Part shown: one piece after another, positions 1 through 11,100 of the stretch
Layout of the letters: every line of letters starts with the position of its first letter
Numbering within the stretch: the stretch's first letter is position 1
Assembly: GCA_963575745.1 (NCBI GenBank)
Contig: CAUYUJ010006538.1
Location: 10,001-52,954, forward strand
DNA length: 42,954 nucleotides
From: Prorocentrum cordatum
Lineage: Eukaryota; Sar; Dinophyceae; Prorocentrales; Prorocentraceae
Direction: 5' to 3'
Position numbers and translations under genes: made by a program
Notes under the pieces: model-generated
Database searches by the model: none
What the model saw: the letters and a program-made list of their open reading frames with translations, nothing else
What the model was told of the DNA's origin: nothing

Positions 1-349
1 GGGGGGGAAGGGATCGAGGGAGAGGGGATAAGGAGGAGCAGGATGATTAGGGGAGTTGCAAGAGCAGGAGCGGGAGGAGGAAGAGGAGGAGGAGCAGCAC
101 CAGGAGCAGGTGAGCAGTAAGGGGATGGTATTGCGCTTGTGTTTGCGCTGAGTGGCTGCATGGCTGCATGGCTGTCTGACTGTCTGACGTCTCTGCCTCT
201 CTGCCCATGCGCCGCTGGAGCAGGCGAGCACCTCCTCCTCCTCCGCCTCCTCCTCCTTCTCCTCCTCCTCCTCCTCGTCCTCCTCCTCCTCCTCCCCTCC
301 TCCTCCTCCTCCTCCTCCTCCTCCTCCCGAAGTGGCCTCTGGCCTCCAC
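1..349. repeat. GGA/CTC trinucleotide low-complexity tract
   Basis: Purine-rich GGA repeats (about 1-120) are followed by CTC/TCC repeats (about 228-327). Together they form the 3' flank of the minus-strand gene that stops at 350. Open frames here are only poly-Leu, poly-Pro or poly-Gly readings of the repeat, so I see no gene. The same GGA/TCC repeat fills the introns of the genes at 350-3995 and 8158-15734, so this could be intron sequence if the gene had a further exon to the left of the window. Confidence 0.8.
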
Positions 350-3300
350 TCAGCACTGCATGAACATGCTAGACTTCTTCACCTTCACCGAGCGCGGGAT
401 CTCGACCGCATCGAAGGGGATGCGGTCCCTGTAGTACATGTCGCCCTGGGCCTTCATGCTCTTGCTCACGCGAGCTGCATCCTCGGGCGCCACTGGGATA
501 TCTGTCAGATACGGCATCTGGTAGGTGAATGTTTTCCCCATGACTGCGATCTCGAGCGGCTCGAACTCGATACGATGCGTGGGGATGGGGTCTGGCTTGC
601 TCTGCTTCTTAGCCGTGTTGCTCGTGAGCTGCTTCGATTCGGGAAGCTTTGGAATCCGCCACGCACTCGACCAGTCGGAGCGGCTCGCGTTCGTCACCAT
701 AGAGCCGTCCAAGAAGAGCGTGGGGCCGTCGCACTCACTCCCCGATAGTGGCAACAGCAGCGAGCGATTCAAGTTCCCTGCGAGCTTCGCGTCCACCGCC
801 CGCCCGCCGAACGGCACCTTGCACGTGCCTGGGCCGGCCTGGATGAGCTTGAGCTTCCCGATGTCCTCGTCGAAGTCCGTCTTCGTGACGCACAGGTTGC
901 ACTCGTCGTTGACGCCGTAGCTGCTCCACATGTTCTCTGCGATCTTGAGGTTCAGGGCCGCGATGACCACCTTCACCTCGCGAACGGTCATGACGCACTG
1001 CAAGCCCTGATCTTTCGCTGACTTCACCTCTTCATCTGCGAGCTTCTTCATGTAGGTCTTGAGCGTCACGGTGGGGTTCTCATCTTTTGTTGGGTCGGCT
1101 GCTGCGCCATCCTCTGTGGAGGGACCTCCCTGCTGCACGACATCAGTCGAAGACGAATCTGTCTTTGGGTGCTCCTCACGAATCAGCCCGAGCAAGTACC
1201 CCGTTGGATTGTCCAAGATCGAAGCCGACTGAACGAGCTGCGGAGATACGGAGTCCAATTTCGCCAGCACCTTCGCAATGAGCGATTGCCGTTCGGATGG
1301 GAACACCTCCACTCTGGCACTGACATCCGCGGCAAGCGCGTCGGCGTCGGCGGGCTTGAACTTGGCTCGCAAGACCTGAACAAAAAAGGTAGGAGCATGA
1401 GCATGAGGAGGGGGAAGAGGAGGAAGAGGAGGAGGAGGAGGAGAAGGAGGAGGAGGAGAGGGAGGAGGAAAGGATTGGGGAGGAGGGGGGAGGAGGAGGA
1501 AGAGGGGGAAGAGGAGGAGTAGGAGGAGAAGGAGGAGGAGCAGGAGGAGCAGGAGAAGGACGAGGAGGAGTAGGAGGAGTGGGAGGAGGAGGAGGAGGAG
1601 GAGGAGGAGGAGGAGGTAAGGAGGAGGAGGATGGGAAGAGGGAAGAGGAGGAAGCCTTCTTCATGTCGATGGCCTCGGTCGATTGCAGCTTCTGGGTGAG
1701 GTCGAACTTTGCGTTGTTATAGCCTGTCCCGTCGTGGATGTTGGTATGCTTAATCATGTCGCCGAGCTTGACCATCATGTCTAGGCACAGGTCGCCCCAC
1801 TGACCATGCAGTGCAGCGCATGCGTCGAACACCTCGGTTGGCATGTCGGTCACTTTGTTCAGGGAGAGGTCGAACATGGAGCTGAGCTTCTGGCAAACGC
1901 TGATGCCGAGGATCTCCAAGTATGGCTTCGGGACGACAGAGGGGCCTTGCTGCTTCATGAAGTGCTGCATCCCGAGCGACGCAGCGATGTGCATCGCAAT
2001 CGAAATCCTCTCTGCCCACATTAGTTGCACCCCAACGTTGTTGTCATGCAGCCACGTCGCGTCCTCTGACCTTTTCAAGATGTTGTCCTTGGTGGCCTGG
2101 TCCTGGGCTCGAACGGCATCGATGAAAGATGCAACCGAGTCCAGATCATTGGGCAATACTTGCATCACCTCGTCGATCGTAATCTGCATCAAAGTCAGAT
2201 GGGCCTTGTCTGGCTCATCGAGCATGCCGCCATTAGTCTTCTGGAGCAGCGAGAGCATCGTCGCGTTCAATGCCTTCCCAGCCACCAGGTGGGCTACAGA
2301 CGGCAGGTTGCCGACGCCGTTCTCGACCACGAACTGCTTGGTGCTGGCGAGCTTGCCGCCGAGCTGCTCCAGCGCAATCTCCATGGAGTCCTGCGCCGCC
2401 TGCTCCACGTCATCCTCCACGCCATCTACCAACTCATCGAAGACACCGTCTGGGAAGTCAGCGTCGGACTTGTTAGGCACGAGCTTGCGTGCCTTCTTGT
2501 ATGCAGCGGCCTTCCAGAGCTTCCGCAGCGCCTCGTAGCCCTTGACGTTCTTCTTCTTGCCGCGCACCCACACTGGGACGCTCGTGCCACCCAGCGCGCC
2601 GTAGAGGGCTGCATGCTTGAATGCGTCCGCCAGCTCCTTCGGGCCCCCGATCCTCTCGATGTAGGCCGTCATCTTGAGGATGGAGTCGAAAGCGAGCGTG
2701 AGCCCATCCGCCACGTCGTCTGCCTCCTTCTCCGCCTCGGCCTCCTGGTCGCCGTCGCCGTCGGCGTCGGCACCCATCGGCACAATGGCTTGCCCTGCAG
2801 GGTCTGCTTGTAAGCTCGCGGCGGCCACGTCACGCTTCCTTCCTTTGCTCTTGGCCTTGGCCTTGAATTTGGCTTTTGCCGCTGAGGCCTTCGCCTTTCC
2901 CTTGGCCTTGCTCCGCTTCAGACTCACCTTCTTGATCTTCGCCTTCATGGCCTGCTCCGCCACGAAGTTCGCATGGGCCACCCCTTTCTCCACTGGCGCC
3001 ATCAAGCCCCTGATGCCATCGAGGGAGTATGACGACAAGACGGGGAGCCCATTCGGTATCAGCGAGCATTTCCCCCACGGGGTCTTGTTGCGAGGCATGA
3101 ACAGGAGGATGCAATATGGAACTGCGTGGGGTAAGTCGTGCTTGAGGATTCGCATGATGTCGTTGGCTGCGCGGAACACCTTCTCTTGCATCTGGATTGT
3201 CATGGACCGCGCATCGACCTCGGCCCGCACTCGCTCGCTCAGGGTCGCCCACACGGTCTTCGGATCGTCTAAAGTCTCGGCGCCGATCTCGACCTTGGAT

Positions 3301-3995
3301 GCTTCTTTCATGAACGTGTTGCTGACCTCGTAGCCCTTGTAGGTGGTCCACCACCCCCTCCGCATGCTGTCCATGAAGGTGTGCTTGAGCTCGTCGTGCT
3401 CTGACTGCGACATGCTGCTGGTTGTCCACTTCATGACGTGCGCCTTCCGCTTCCACGCTGCCTCCAACTCCGAAGTCGCTTGCCACTTTTCAATGACAGT
3501 CGTAATGGTGGCCTCGGAGTTGCCGATGTTCCCCAAAGCAGCAAGGAAGACTGTCAGCCAATCTGGGGACCCCCTGGAGAACAACTTGCACCTCCTCAGG
3601 CCGTTCTTGACGCTTAATTGCACTGCCTTGTTAGACTTCTCCTTGTCATCAACCCAAGCCTCGTACAAAGCCTGGGCCCTGCTGGCGAAGTGGCACAGCT
3701 CGTACTTGTCATCAACCTGGGGGTCTGGATGCTGGACGACGAAAGGCTCCCCACCCAAGTCCTGGAGCAAGCCAACGCTTTGCGTGACCTTCTTGTGTGC
3801 ATCGATGGTGCTGCGCTCCCCCCTGAGACGGTTGTCCCTGTGGCGCTGGAACGCCCATTCGCCTTTCTTGGTCACGAAGTCTATGTGCGTGGCCTGCGAG
3901 ATGCAGTAGGGAAGGCCCTCAATGATTTGCATGAGCTCAATCTCAGACTTGTCGTGGCAGTAGATATCCTTTGGGAAACAACAAGGTCGGAGGAT
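350..3995 (-). CDS. hypothetical ~1,120-residue protein, two visible exons
   Basis: I do not recognise the product. Exon A (3995-1656, 780 codons) and exon B (1375-350, 341 codons plus TGA) join in phase 0 across an intron at 1655-1376. The first in-frame ATG is at 3932, but the frame is open up to an acceptor-like TTAGCAG ending at 3996 and encodes a plausible DIYCHDKSEIEL segment, so an upstream exon is likely. Visible traits: a Trp-rich region in the first 300 residues; a Lys/Ala/Arg-rich basic stretch at about residues 350-390 (KAKGKAKASAAKAKFKAKAK) that could be a nuclear or nucleolar signal; an acidic patch just after it (DADGDGDQEAEAEKEADD); then long helical, hydrophilic sequence to the end. 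There is no signal peptide, membrane segment or catalytic motif that I can name. It could be a dinoflagellate-specific nuclear protein or a domesticated element. High confidence that it is coding; none in function. Confidence 0.75.
1376..1655 (-). other. GC-AG intron filled with TCC repeats
   Basis: Read on the minus strand, exon A ends ...GACATGAAGAAG and the intron starts GCTTCC; the intron ends TTTTTTGTTCAG and exon B starts GTCTTGCGAGCC. Joining restores one phase-0 frame between two otherwise separate open frames. The donor dinucleotide is GC, which dinoflagellates are known to use alongside GT and GA. Most of the 280 nt is TCC/CTC repeat, giving an extended polypyrimidine tract. The exact donor is inferred from frame and the AG|G context. 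Confidence 0.6.
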
Positions 3996-4023
3996 CTGCT
4001 AAGACCACCGAAATCATTTGTAA

Positions 4024-4890
4024 TAACGGAGGAGGAAGAGGAGGAGGGTTAGGAGGATGAGGGGGGAGGAGAAGCGGAGGGGAGATGAAGGAGGGCGCGG
4101 GCCTTTAACACATTCGCTGCCCACGCTGGCTAGCATATCTATAGGAGGGCCCATTCCATCGCAACATGGACTTTGTCAGCGTGCACCCTTGCATTGCCCT
4201 TGCGTGGTCTTGTGTCCCCAGTGTGGCTCCTACGGTTGTTCCGGTTGACCCATATGGATAAGTTATTTGGGCCTAACCTTTGGTATCCAATTGTGTTGTT
4301 TTTCTCGTATACGCCATACTACCATAGATCGTGTTCGTTCTTGATGAACCGACTCGGACCAATTAGCAGTATGCCCAAGTCCACTCGTACAATATATACG
4401 ATTACATACGGCTCTACCCTACCCCTGGGGCGTGTATCACATAGTACGCATATCGTGTGTACCGTGTAGTACGTACGTATAGTGCACTTCGCGTGCAGGG
4501 CCCGTTTCGTATGTAGTCAGGCTATGCGTGGTGAGCAGTACGCATGTAGTACATCGTTCATTTGTGGTATGCAGTACACAACCAGAATTTTGTATGTACG
4601 TATAGTGTTGTACGCACGTGGTGCGTTGTGCAGCATGCATTACGCATGCCACACGTACAGTTTATGCACCATGCATAACGCTTGCACGCGGCGCATGCCA
4701 GGCTAAGATTATGTATCCCGCACGCAAGGCTCCGCATCCGACAGCGGGCTGTGAGTGCAGCGCGACTGTGGAACGTATGTCAGATGTACTATGCATTGCG
4801 CATGTAGCGTGTGCTGCGCATCCCGCATGACATACTTAACAGCATGTGTATGCGGTATGCAGCACACGCGCACGGTGTCGTACCTATGTC
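4024..4890. other. intergenic region with GGA tract and alternating TACGTATG-type repeats
   Basis: About 4024-4090 is GGA-rich, probably intron or 5' flank of the gene ending at 3995. From about 4380 to 4880 the sequence is built of degenerate alternating purine-pyrimidine words (variants of TACGTA, GCATGC, GTACGTAT), AT-richer than its neighbours. Similar words recur at 6530-6640 and 10140-10300. Open frames are short, Cys/His/Thr-rich readings of the repeat with no coding character. I see no gene. Confidence 0.6.
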
Positions 4891-4893
4891 GTG

Positions 4894-6270
4894 CCCAAGA
4901 GGACCCCGAGGCAGCCAAGAAGCCTAAGGATCGTAGAGATCGAGCGACGATTGACTTAAAAACCGTTTCCAGAAACGGTTTTTGGAGGGAGGGGGGATAC
5001 AGTTTCCCAGTTCGGTTTTTGGAAAGGGCCCCCAAGGCGAGCTCCCAAGTGAGGCGCCTTGATGGGCGGAGGCCAAGGTTGGGCGCTCGGGCTCCAGAAA
5101 GGGGAGCGCCCTGAGGGGAGCCAATCGGGGCCCCGTGGAATGGCATAGCACACCATAGCTATGGCCCATGGGTGGTAATTATAGCTTAAGGTGGGAAAAC
5201 GATAAGACGGTAATACAATATGTCGCATCGTCGTATCGTCTGGTCGTCTGTTGGCTAGGTGTGCAGGTGTGTAGGAGATGCCCAAGAGGCCCCGAGGGCC
5301 CCCCCCGAGGCACCCAAGAGGACCCTGGGACCGCCAAGAAGCCCAAGGATCGTAGAGATCGAGCGGCGATTCACCTAAAAACCGTTTCCAGAAACGGTTT
5401 TAGGAGGGAGGGGAGATACAGTTTCCCAGTTCGGTGTTTGGAAGGGCCCCCCAAGGCGAGCTCCCAAGTGAGGCGCCTTGATGGGCGGAGGCCAAGGTGG
5501 GGCGCTCGGGCTCCAGAAAGGGGAGCGCCCTGAGGGGATCCAGTCGGGGCCCCGTGGAATGGCATAGCACACCATAGCTATGACCCATGGGTAAGTATAG
5601 CTTAAGGTGGGAAGACGATAAGACGGTAATACAATATGTCGTATCGTCTTATCGTCTGGTCGTCTGTTGGCTAGGTGTGTAGGTGTGTAGGAGATGCCCA
5701 AGAGGCCCCGAGGGGCTCCCAAGGCACCCAAGAGGACCCTGGGACCGACAAGAAGCCCAAGGATCGTAGAGATCGAGCGGCGATTCACCTAAAAACCGTT
5801 TCCAGAAACGGTTTTGGAGGGAGGGGAGATACAGTTTCCCAGTTCGGTTTTTGGAAGGGGCCCCCAAGGCGAGCTCCCAAGTGAGGCGCCGTGATGGGCG
5901 GAGGCCAAGGCGGGGCGCTCGGGCTCCAGAAAGGGGAGCGCCCTGAGGGGAGCCAATCGGGGCCCCGTGGAATGGCATAGCACACCATAGCACCCAAGAG
6001 GACCTTGGGACCGCCAAGAAGCCCAAGGATCGTAGAGATCGAACTACAATTGACTTAAACACCGTTTCCAGAAACAGTTTTTGGAGTGGGGGGGTGCAGT
6101 TTCCCAGTTCGGTGTTTGGAAGGGGGCCCCAAGGCGAGCTCCCAAGTGAGGCGCTTTGATGGGCGGAAGCCAAGGTGGGCGCTCGGCCTCCAGAAAGGGG
6201 AGAGCCCTGACTGGGGAGCCAATCGGGGCCCCGTGGAATGGCATAGCACGGCATAGTTATGGCCCACAGG
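4894..6270. repeat. four tandem copies of a ~415-bp hairpin-containing repeat
   Basis: Units begin with CCCAAGAGGACC at about 4894, 5313, 5727 and 5993. Each carries a GATCGTAGAGATCGA box, a palindrome, a TTTCCCAGTTCGG box, a GGCGAGCTCCCAAGTGAGGC box and a GGGGCCCCGTGGAATGGCAT box. Units 1 and 2 (about 419 and 414 bp) end with a tail containing ATAAGACG/ATCGTC words; unit 3 (about 266 bp) lacks that tail; unit 4 is the most diverged. The repeated open frames on the minus strand (Pro/Leu/Arg-rich) simply follow the repeat. There is no transposase and no clear terminal repeats. Confidence 0.8.
4958..4983. repeat. 12-bp perfect palindrome (hairpin) in repeat unit 1
   Basis: Arms AAAAACCGTTTC (4958-4969) and GAAACGGTTTTT (4972-4983) are separated by CA. 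The equivalents in units 2 and 3 lie at 5377-5401 and 5791-5815 with slightly shorter arms. In unit 4 (6057-6082) both arms have substitutions. The conservation of the inverted repeat in three of four units is seen directly; any function is unknown. Confidence 0.8.
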
Positions 6271-6284
6271 TGATAATTAAACCA

Positions 6285-6500
6285 TTGGGTGACCAGACGA
6301 CAAGACGATAAGACGATACGACGATAACTCTGATCGGCTTATCGTCGTATCGTCTTATCGCCTGGCGGGGCCATATATCGTCTTATCGTATTATCGTCGT
6401 ATCGTCTGGCGGGTCTCCATATCGTCTTATCGTCTTATCGCCTGATAGTCTTATATCGTCTTACCGTCGTACCGTCGTATCGTCTTATCGCCTGGCTTTG
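6285..6500. repeat. TTATCGTC satellite with 22-bp inverted repeat
   Basis: The tract is made of variants of TTATCGTC and CGTATCGTC on one strand, broken by CGCCTGGCGGG spacers. At its left edge the orientation flips: the 22-bp arm 6306-6327 is the exact reverse complement of 6339-6360, with an 11-nt loop (6328-6338). The same word ends units 1 and 2 of the adjacent 415-bp repeat, so the two repeats are related. Confidence 0.8.
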
Positions 6501-6634
6501 AAATAGCAAGCCCTGCGTCCCACCACAATGCACATGCATATATACATACAACCGTACATGCATGTATGCGGTCATACATGCACACATACGCCCATATACG
6601 TAGACACGTGTATCTACACACCCACGTACATATC

Positions 6635-6892
6635 TTACCGAAAGAAGACGTGCGTGCAGATGCGTTCCAACACACATGCGCATTGATGCTGAAACACGGC
6701 ACTACGCATTGCACGAACTTGGAATACAATAGCCCCATCATGGTGTATTTCTACTGCACCTGCATTATATGTGAAGCGAAACCCTTTTTGAATCCCACCG
6801 TCCCGAATGTCCAACGACTCGTTGTTGGCATCCTTGGCTGGGAGCTTCTGCAGGAGCTCGCCGAGCGCCTTGCTCACTTCCTCGCTCGCCAT
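6635..6892 (-). CDS. possible small exon or 85-residue ORF
   Basis: A minus-strand ATG in a good context (GTCGCCATGG) opens an 85-codon frame starting MASEEVSKALGELLQKL. The first ~43 residues are GC-rich, amphipathic and protein-like. The tail is less convincing, and a GTAAGA donor-like site overlaps the stop codon, so this may be a 5' exon with its partner missing. The ORF upstream of the ATG is a reading of GGA repeats. I do not recognise the product; low confidence. Confidence 0.25.
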   Translation of the reverse strand: MASEEVSKALGELLQKLPAKDANNESLDIRDGGIQKGFRFTYNAGAVEIHHDGAIVFQVRAMRSAVFQHQCACVLERICTHVFFR

Positions 6893-7019
6893 GGCGACCG
6901 TACACCATACATAAGACAGCACTGCGGATGTGCTATGGTCGGTTGAGGTTTGGGCCATCGTTGCAGCATCGCACTCCTCTTCTTTCTGGTGCTGCTCCTC
7001 CTCTCTCTCCTCCTCCGTA

Positions 7020-7740
7020 TCCTCCTCCTCCCCTTTCTCCATATGTTTCTTTCTTTCGTTTTCCAATCCCCTTCCTCGCCCTCCCCACTGTCCTCCCGCT
7101 CGCCTTTCTGCTCTTCCTCGTCTTCATGGGGCGGAGGAGTCCTCTTCATCATCCCCCTCTCCCTCCCCACCAAAATTTTCACGCTGACCTTCGGGGGGGG
7201 GGCAGATAACGGGCAATGCAATACGCAACCCACCCACACCCCTTGTCCACGACGCAACGCACACCTTGGACGCCATATCACCACGTCGGAAGGCCTGGGC
7301 GGCATGGGATTATCCGAACCCTCTGCAGGCTAACCTTGAGAGGTCGAACGGGCGAGCGGGTAACCCTGGAGGGGCAGGTGCGGCGGGGGCCGTTTGGGGG
7401 GGGGGGGGGGGGTCAGAGGGCGGGGAGCGAGGAGAAGAACTGACATGGGACAGGTTAAGCTCGAATGGAATAGAGTGGGGAGGCGGGACAGATAGATGAC
7501 GTTCCTCAGCAGAACGGGGGCGGTGATGCCCGTCGCCGCCACGAATGCCTAACGCTTGACTTCCTCCTACTCATCACCTTTCCATTCCTCCTCCTCATCC
7601 TCCTCCTCATCCTTCCCATCCTCCTCATCCGTATCCTCCCCCCTTGTCCCCTCCCCTCCTTCTATCCCTTCTCCTTCCCCTCATCCTCCTATCTTCGGGG
7701 TGGGGTCACGCTCACGAGTGGCTTCCCCTTTTGCTGGAAC
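7020..7740. other. non-coding stretch with TCC tracts and a 17-G run
   Basis: CTC/TCC microsatellite occurs at about 6975-7110 and 7560-7690. A run of 17 consecutive G lies at 7396-7412 and a shorter G run at 7193-7202. Between them is ordinary GC-rich sequence with no supported gene. The long G run is a likely site of length error in assembly and could form a quadruplex on the plus strand. Confidence 0.6.
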
Positions 7741-7780
7741 AGCTCAACATCTTGTCAAGTTTCGCAGCGAATCCGTTCGC

Positions 7781-7830
7781 CTGGCGCTCGACCCCTTGCG
7801 CACGACACCCTGGCGCTCGACCCCTTGCGC
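7781..7830. repeat. 21-bp direct duplication
   Basis: The word CTGGCGCTCGACCCCTTGCG followed by C occurs twice exactly, at 7781-7801 and 7810-7830, immediately left of a 15-bp palindrome. It may be a duplication associated with insertion of the neighbouring foldback sequence. Confidence 0.7.
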
Positions 7831-7856
7831 CGAAAAACGGGCCGTTTTTCGGCGCA
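7826..7856. repeat. 15-bp perfect palindrome
   Basis: Arm TGCGCCGAAAAACGG (7826-7840), one G, then CCGTTTTTCGGCGCA (7842-7856). It is a strong hairpin on either strand. It lies next to a MITE-like foldback and about 300 bp beyond the stop codon of the minus-strand gene at 8158-15734. It could be part of a small element or act near a transcript 3' end. Confidence 0.8.
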
Positions 7857-7872
7857 GCACCAGCGCAGCAGA

Positions 7873-8000
7873 GGAGCACGATTTCCTTGGCGTGGAAACT
7901 TGGCCTATGGCATATAGGCACTTTTCCCCGCGAACGGGTAGCACGTGGAAACCTGACATATACACATGATGAATTTTCCCTAACATGGAAATCGTGCTCC
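7873..8000. mobile_element. MITE-like foldback, ~128 bp
   Basis: GGAGCACGATTTCC (7873-7886) is the exact inverse of GGAAATCGTGCTCC (7987-8000), and the similarity continues weakly outside (GCGCAGCAGA against TGCGATGCGC). The enclosed DNA is AT-richer than its surroundings and has no ORF. The size and terminal inverted repeats fit a non-autonomous DNA element. No clean target duplication was identified, so the boundaries are approximate. Confidence 0.5.
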
Positions 8001-8157
8001 TGCGATGCGCCCAACCTGCGCCAAACAAGTGCTGGCTCACGTATGCAACTGCTGCACATGTTGCCACATACCAGCACGGAGGGGCACGGCCTGCACGCGC
8101 GTGAGCGACAGCATGCGCTTGCATTAGCTCGAAATGCACGCAGCACGAACAACAAAA

Positions 8158-11100
8158 CTAGCCATCTCCAGAGCAGACGGGGCAAACGACCTTGCCGTCT
8201 TCTCCACGCGACAGCCCAGCAAAAGGGCTGGCACTAGCGCAATGCTCGTGCCATGGGCTCAAACACACAGTGCACGCGTACAACGACCCTGTGACGTCTA
8301 CAGGGTTTGCTACGCCACTAAGCTCACACTCCCTTGCACAACACACATTTCCCAAACTGGCTGTCTGGCGGCAGAGGCCCCGAAAAACGATGTAGCAAGC
8401 GTTCCCTCAGCAGCAAGAGGCACCACTCATGCATGAGAGGCCGACGTCCCTGCTTAACCTGCTCCATTGACGTTTTCGTGTCTCTGATAATAATATCTGC
8501 TCCTGCGAAGTAGTCGTTGGGAACTGCGAACGCAACGATGCATATGAGTCTATTCTTGTTGTCGAGGCGAATGCGCCTCGCTCGAAAATGTTCTGGCTCT
8601 GTCCAGCGCACAAACGTAGTTTCCCCATCTTTGTCAATAAGAGAGATGGTGCCCTTGAGCATTGGGTTTTCTGCCACTTCCAACTGCGCCCTATGGGCGG
8701 CAGCAAGTGCTGCTACGTTCTCACGCACCGTACTGCGCACCCCCGTCACGATGCCATCAGGGATCATGGCCTTGGGCGCGACGGGGGCCTCAGGCTCAGA
8801 CTCGTGTGATGAGTCGCTTGAGTCGCAAGCTGGTTCACATGGCTCGTCCTTCTCCACTGGGCAACCGTCGGAATCATCACTTGCCAAGTCGTCGGCGCCA
8901 CCTGAATCTACTGAGCTACCGTCGTCCCCAGGATGGTCCATGATCTCTTCCAGTTGCATTGCAAGCAGATCGGGTTCGTCACCGTGTCCATGGTCATGGC
9001 CATGCGTATCATGCTCATCTGCCTCAGCCCCTGCGATAGCAGGCATTCCCTCTCCCTCTGCCCCTTGAGGTTTGGGTTTGGGTTTTGGGCGGGGTCGGGG
9101 CCGCGGCTTCTTCGCTTTTGTCGGTAGGATCCTGAATTCACCGATGTCCATTCCAGTAACGCTTGCTTTCATGACAGACTGCATATCCCATATAAGTGGA
9201 TACTGCCGAAGCACAATAGAGGGCCCAAGCGGCGGCAACGTCCTCAAGAAATCAACTAGCAGCATTGACGCAATTGGCGTGTCGAGCTGAAACGTTGACC
9301 TGCCACCCCCGACAGCAACGGTCCCACGGCTGATCATCAGAGCGCGTGCTAAAGACCAGGATGCAAGAAACCCGCACTTGATCGGGCCACTGCAAAGTTC
9401 CCAAGCATATCTCGCACCCTTCTTGGTATCGTTGCTAGGTGTTTCGGCGCCGCCAAAGAATTCAAACAGAGAGCGCGCATAAGCATATTTGATAGTGTCA
9501 TCATCACTGAGGGCAATTCGAGGGGCAGGCGATTCATGTGGAACTGTCGCGATATCGTCTGTAGTGTACTCTCGGAATCGATGTATGTATTCGGCACTCT
9601 TTTGGTATGTCGTAATATGTGGGTCAAGGCAGACACACTCGTGCACGTCGATGGCGTCACCTTTTTTTATCTGTATCACGTCTGATGCAGTAGCCAACCT
9701 ACAGTTCGGTGCCAGCTCTGTGACTCGCTGGAGCGTGCTGTTCGTCCCTTCCACAGCTTGCGTGTTGGAAAATAGTTCTCTCCGCACAAATAGCATGTAC
9801 ACATACAAATCCATAGGGCAACGGCCAGTGGCGCCAGCAACCTCAAGACTGCCTTTGAAAGTTGAAACTGTTTTGATACTGAAATCGATGTAATATGAGT
9901 TGTCAATCGTGCCATCGTTGAATGCCTGCATGATCTGCTGTGCTGCCACGCGCCGTTGCTCGCACACTACAGTATTCGTTTTCTCCACGAGGTATAGGAA
10001 CAGCAATGGTGCAGACGTCGCCTCTGTAGGTGCGCAATGAAATACACAGAGGGGAAGGAAGATGAGGAGCAGGGGGAACGATGATCTGAGAGTGGAGGAC
10101 GAGGGGGGGGATGGGATGTGAGAGGGGAAGGGGAATTTCGTATTGGCCCCGTTGGTACACATGTATATCCATCGCATGTCTTGCATGTTGCGGGTATGTA
10201 GAATGGTGCACGCGCGCGAGGCATGGCGACCGTATGCCATGCACTGCGGGTGTACCGCGCAGTACGTATGTAATACGCAGTACGCACGTGATCCATGATG
10301 CATATATGGGTGGGCGTTTCACGCGCGTGCTCGCGAGAGAGGCTGGATTGCCCAAAGCACGCGGAACGTGCATCACGTTTGCCTTGGTGTAGACGCACGT
10401 TCTCCAATTGGCTCCCTTCGCGGCAGCACGAACGCGGATCTGGGGGTGCTGATGGCGCGACCCCCAAGTAATGGTTGGCGTTGGGGTCTCTTCGGGCCGT
10501 CAATGGGATTTGCGCGCTGATATTATGTTTTGGGATTTGCGCACGCGCGCGGGCCGCGTGCATGGACTGCCTACGGAGACCGTGCATGTCAGTAGGAGTA
10601 GCCTAGCCGATGAGCTGGGGTAGAACAGCGGCCGGGCTAGAGTAGGAATGTAGCAGGTAAGGTTCAGAGTATACAGTCGTGAATAAAGTGAAGACAGGGT
10701 TGCGCAATGGTATCAGTTACTGGTACCATTGCGCAGTCATCTACTGGTTTCAGTAGACCAGAGTAGTGTAGGCGCGGAGGGTAAACGGTGCAGTGTTATA
10801 GTGTTATTGCACGCGTGCACACTCGGGCAAAACATGTGAGGAGTAAGGCTAGGTGGGAGAAATTATACGGGGCATGCTTGGAATCAAGTGCGAGTTGAGT
10901 GTGCGCACGTTGGGCACTGGTAAGAGCAAGGCAGGGGCCAGGCACTTGTGGAAGAGGAGTAGAGCAGGATAGAAACATGGGATGATCTTGGATAACCTTA
11001 AGCGGTCCCACTCGTTCTCCGACGCCAATAGTTTAATGTTTTCGCCTAATCCATTATCCAATCACGAATTTCATAATCACGTTTAGAAGCAATGCGGTGC

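Noticed and set aside
1395-1640. Proline-rich C-terminal extension of the 0.35-4.0 kb gene read through the repeat
   Set aside because: It is TCC repeat; a GC-AG intron there restores a better continuation in another frame.
4956-6267. Repeated minus-strand ORFs ending LETVF
   Set aside because: They follow the 415-bp tandem repeat, with different frames and breaks in each unit.
6285-6500. CRISPR array
   Set aside because: The words are short, variable and without unique spacers, in a eukaryotic context with no cas genes.
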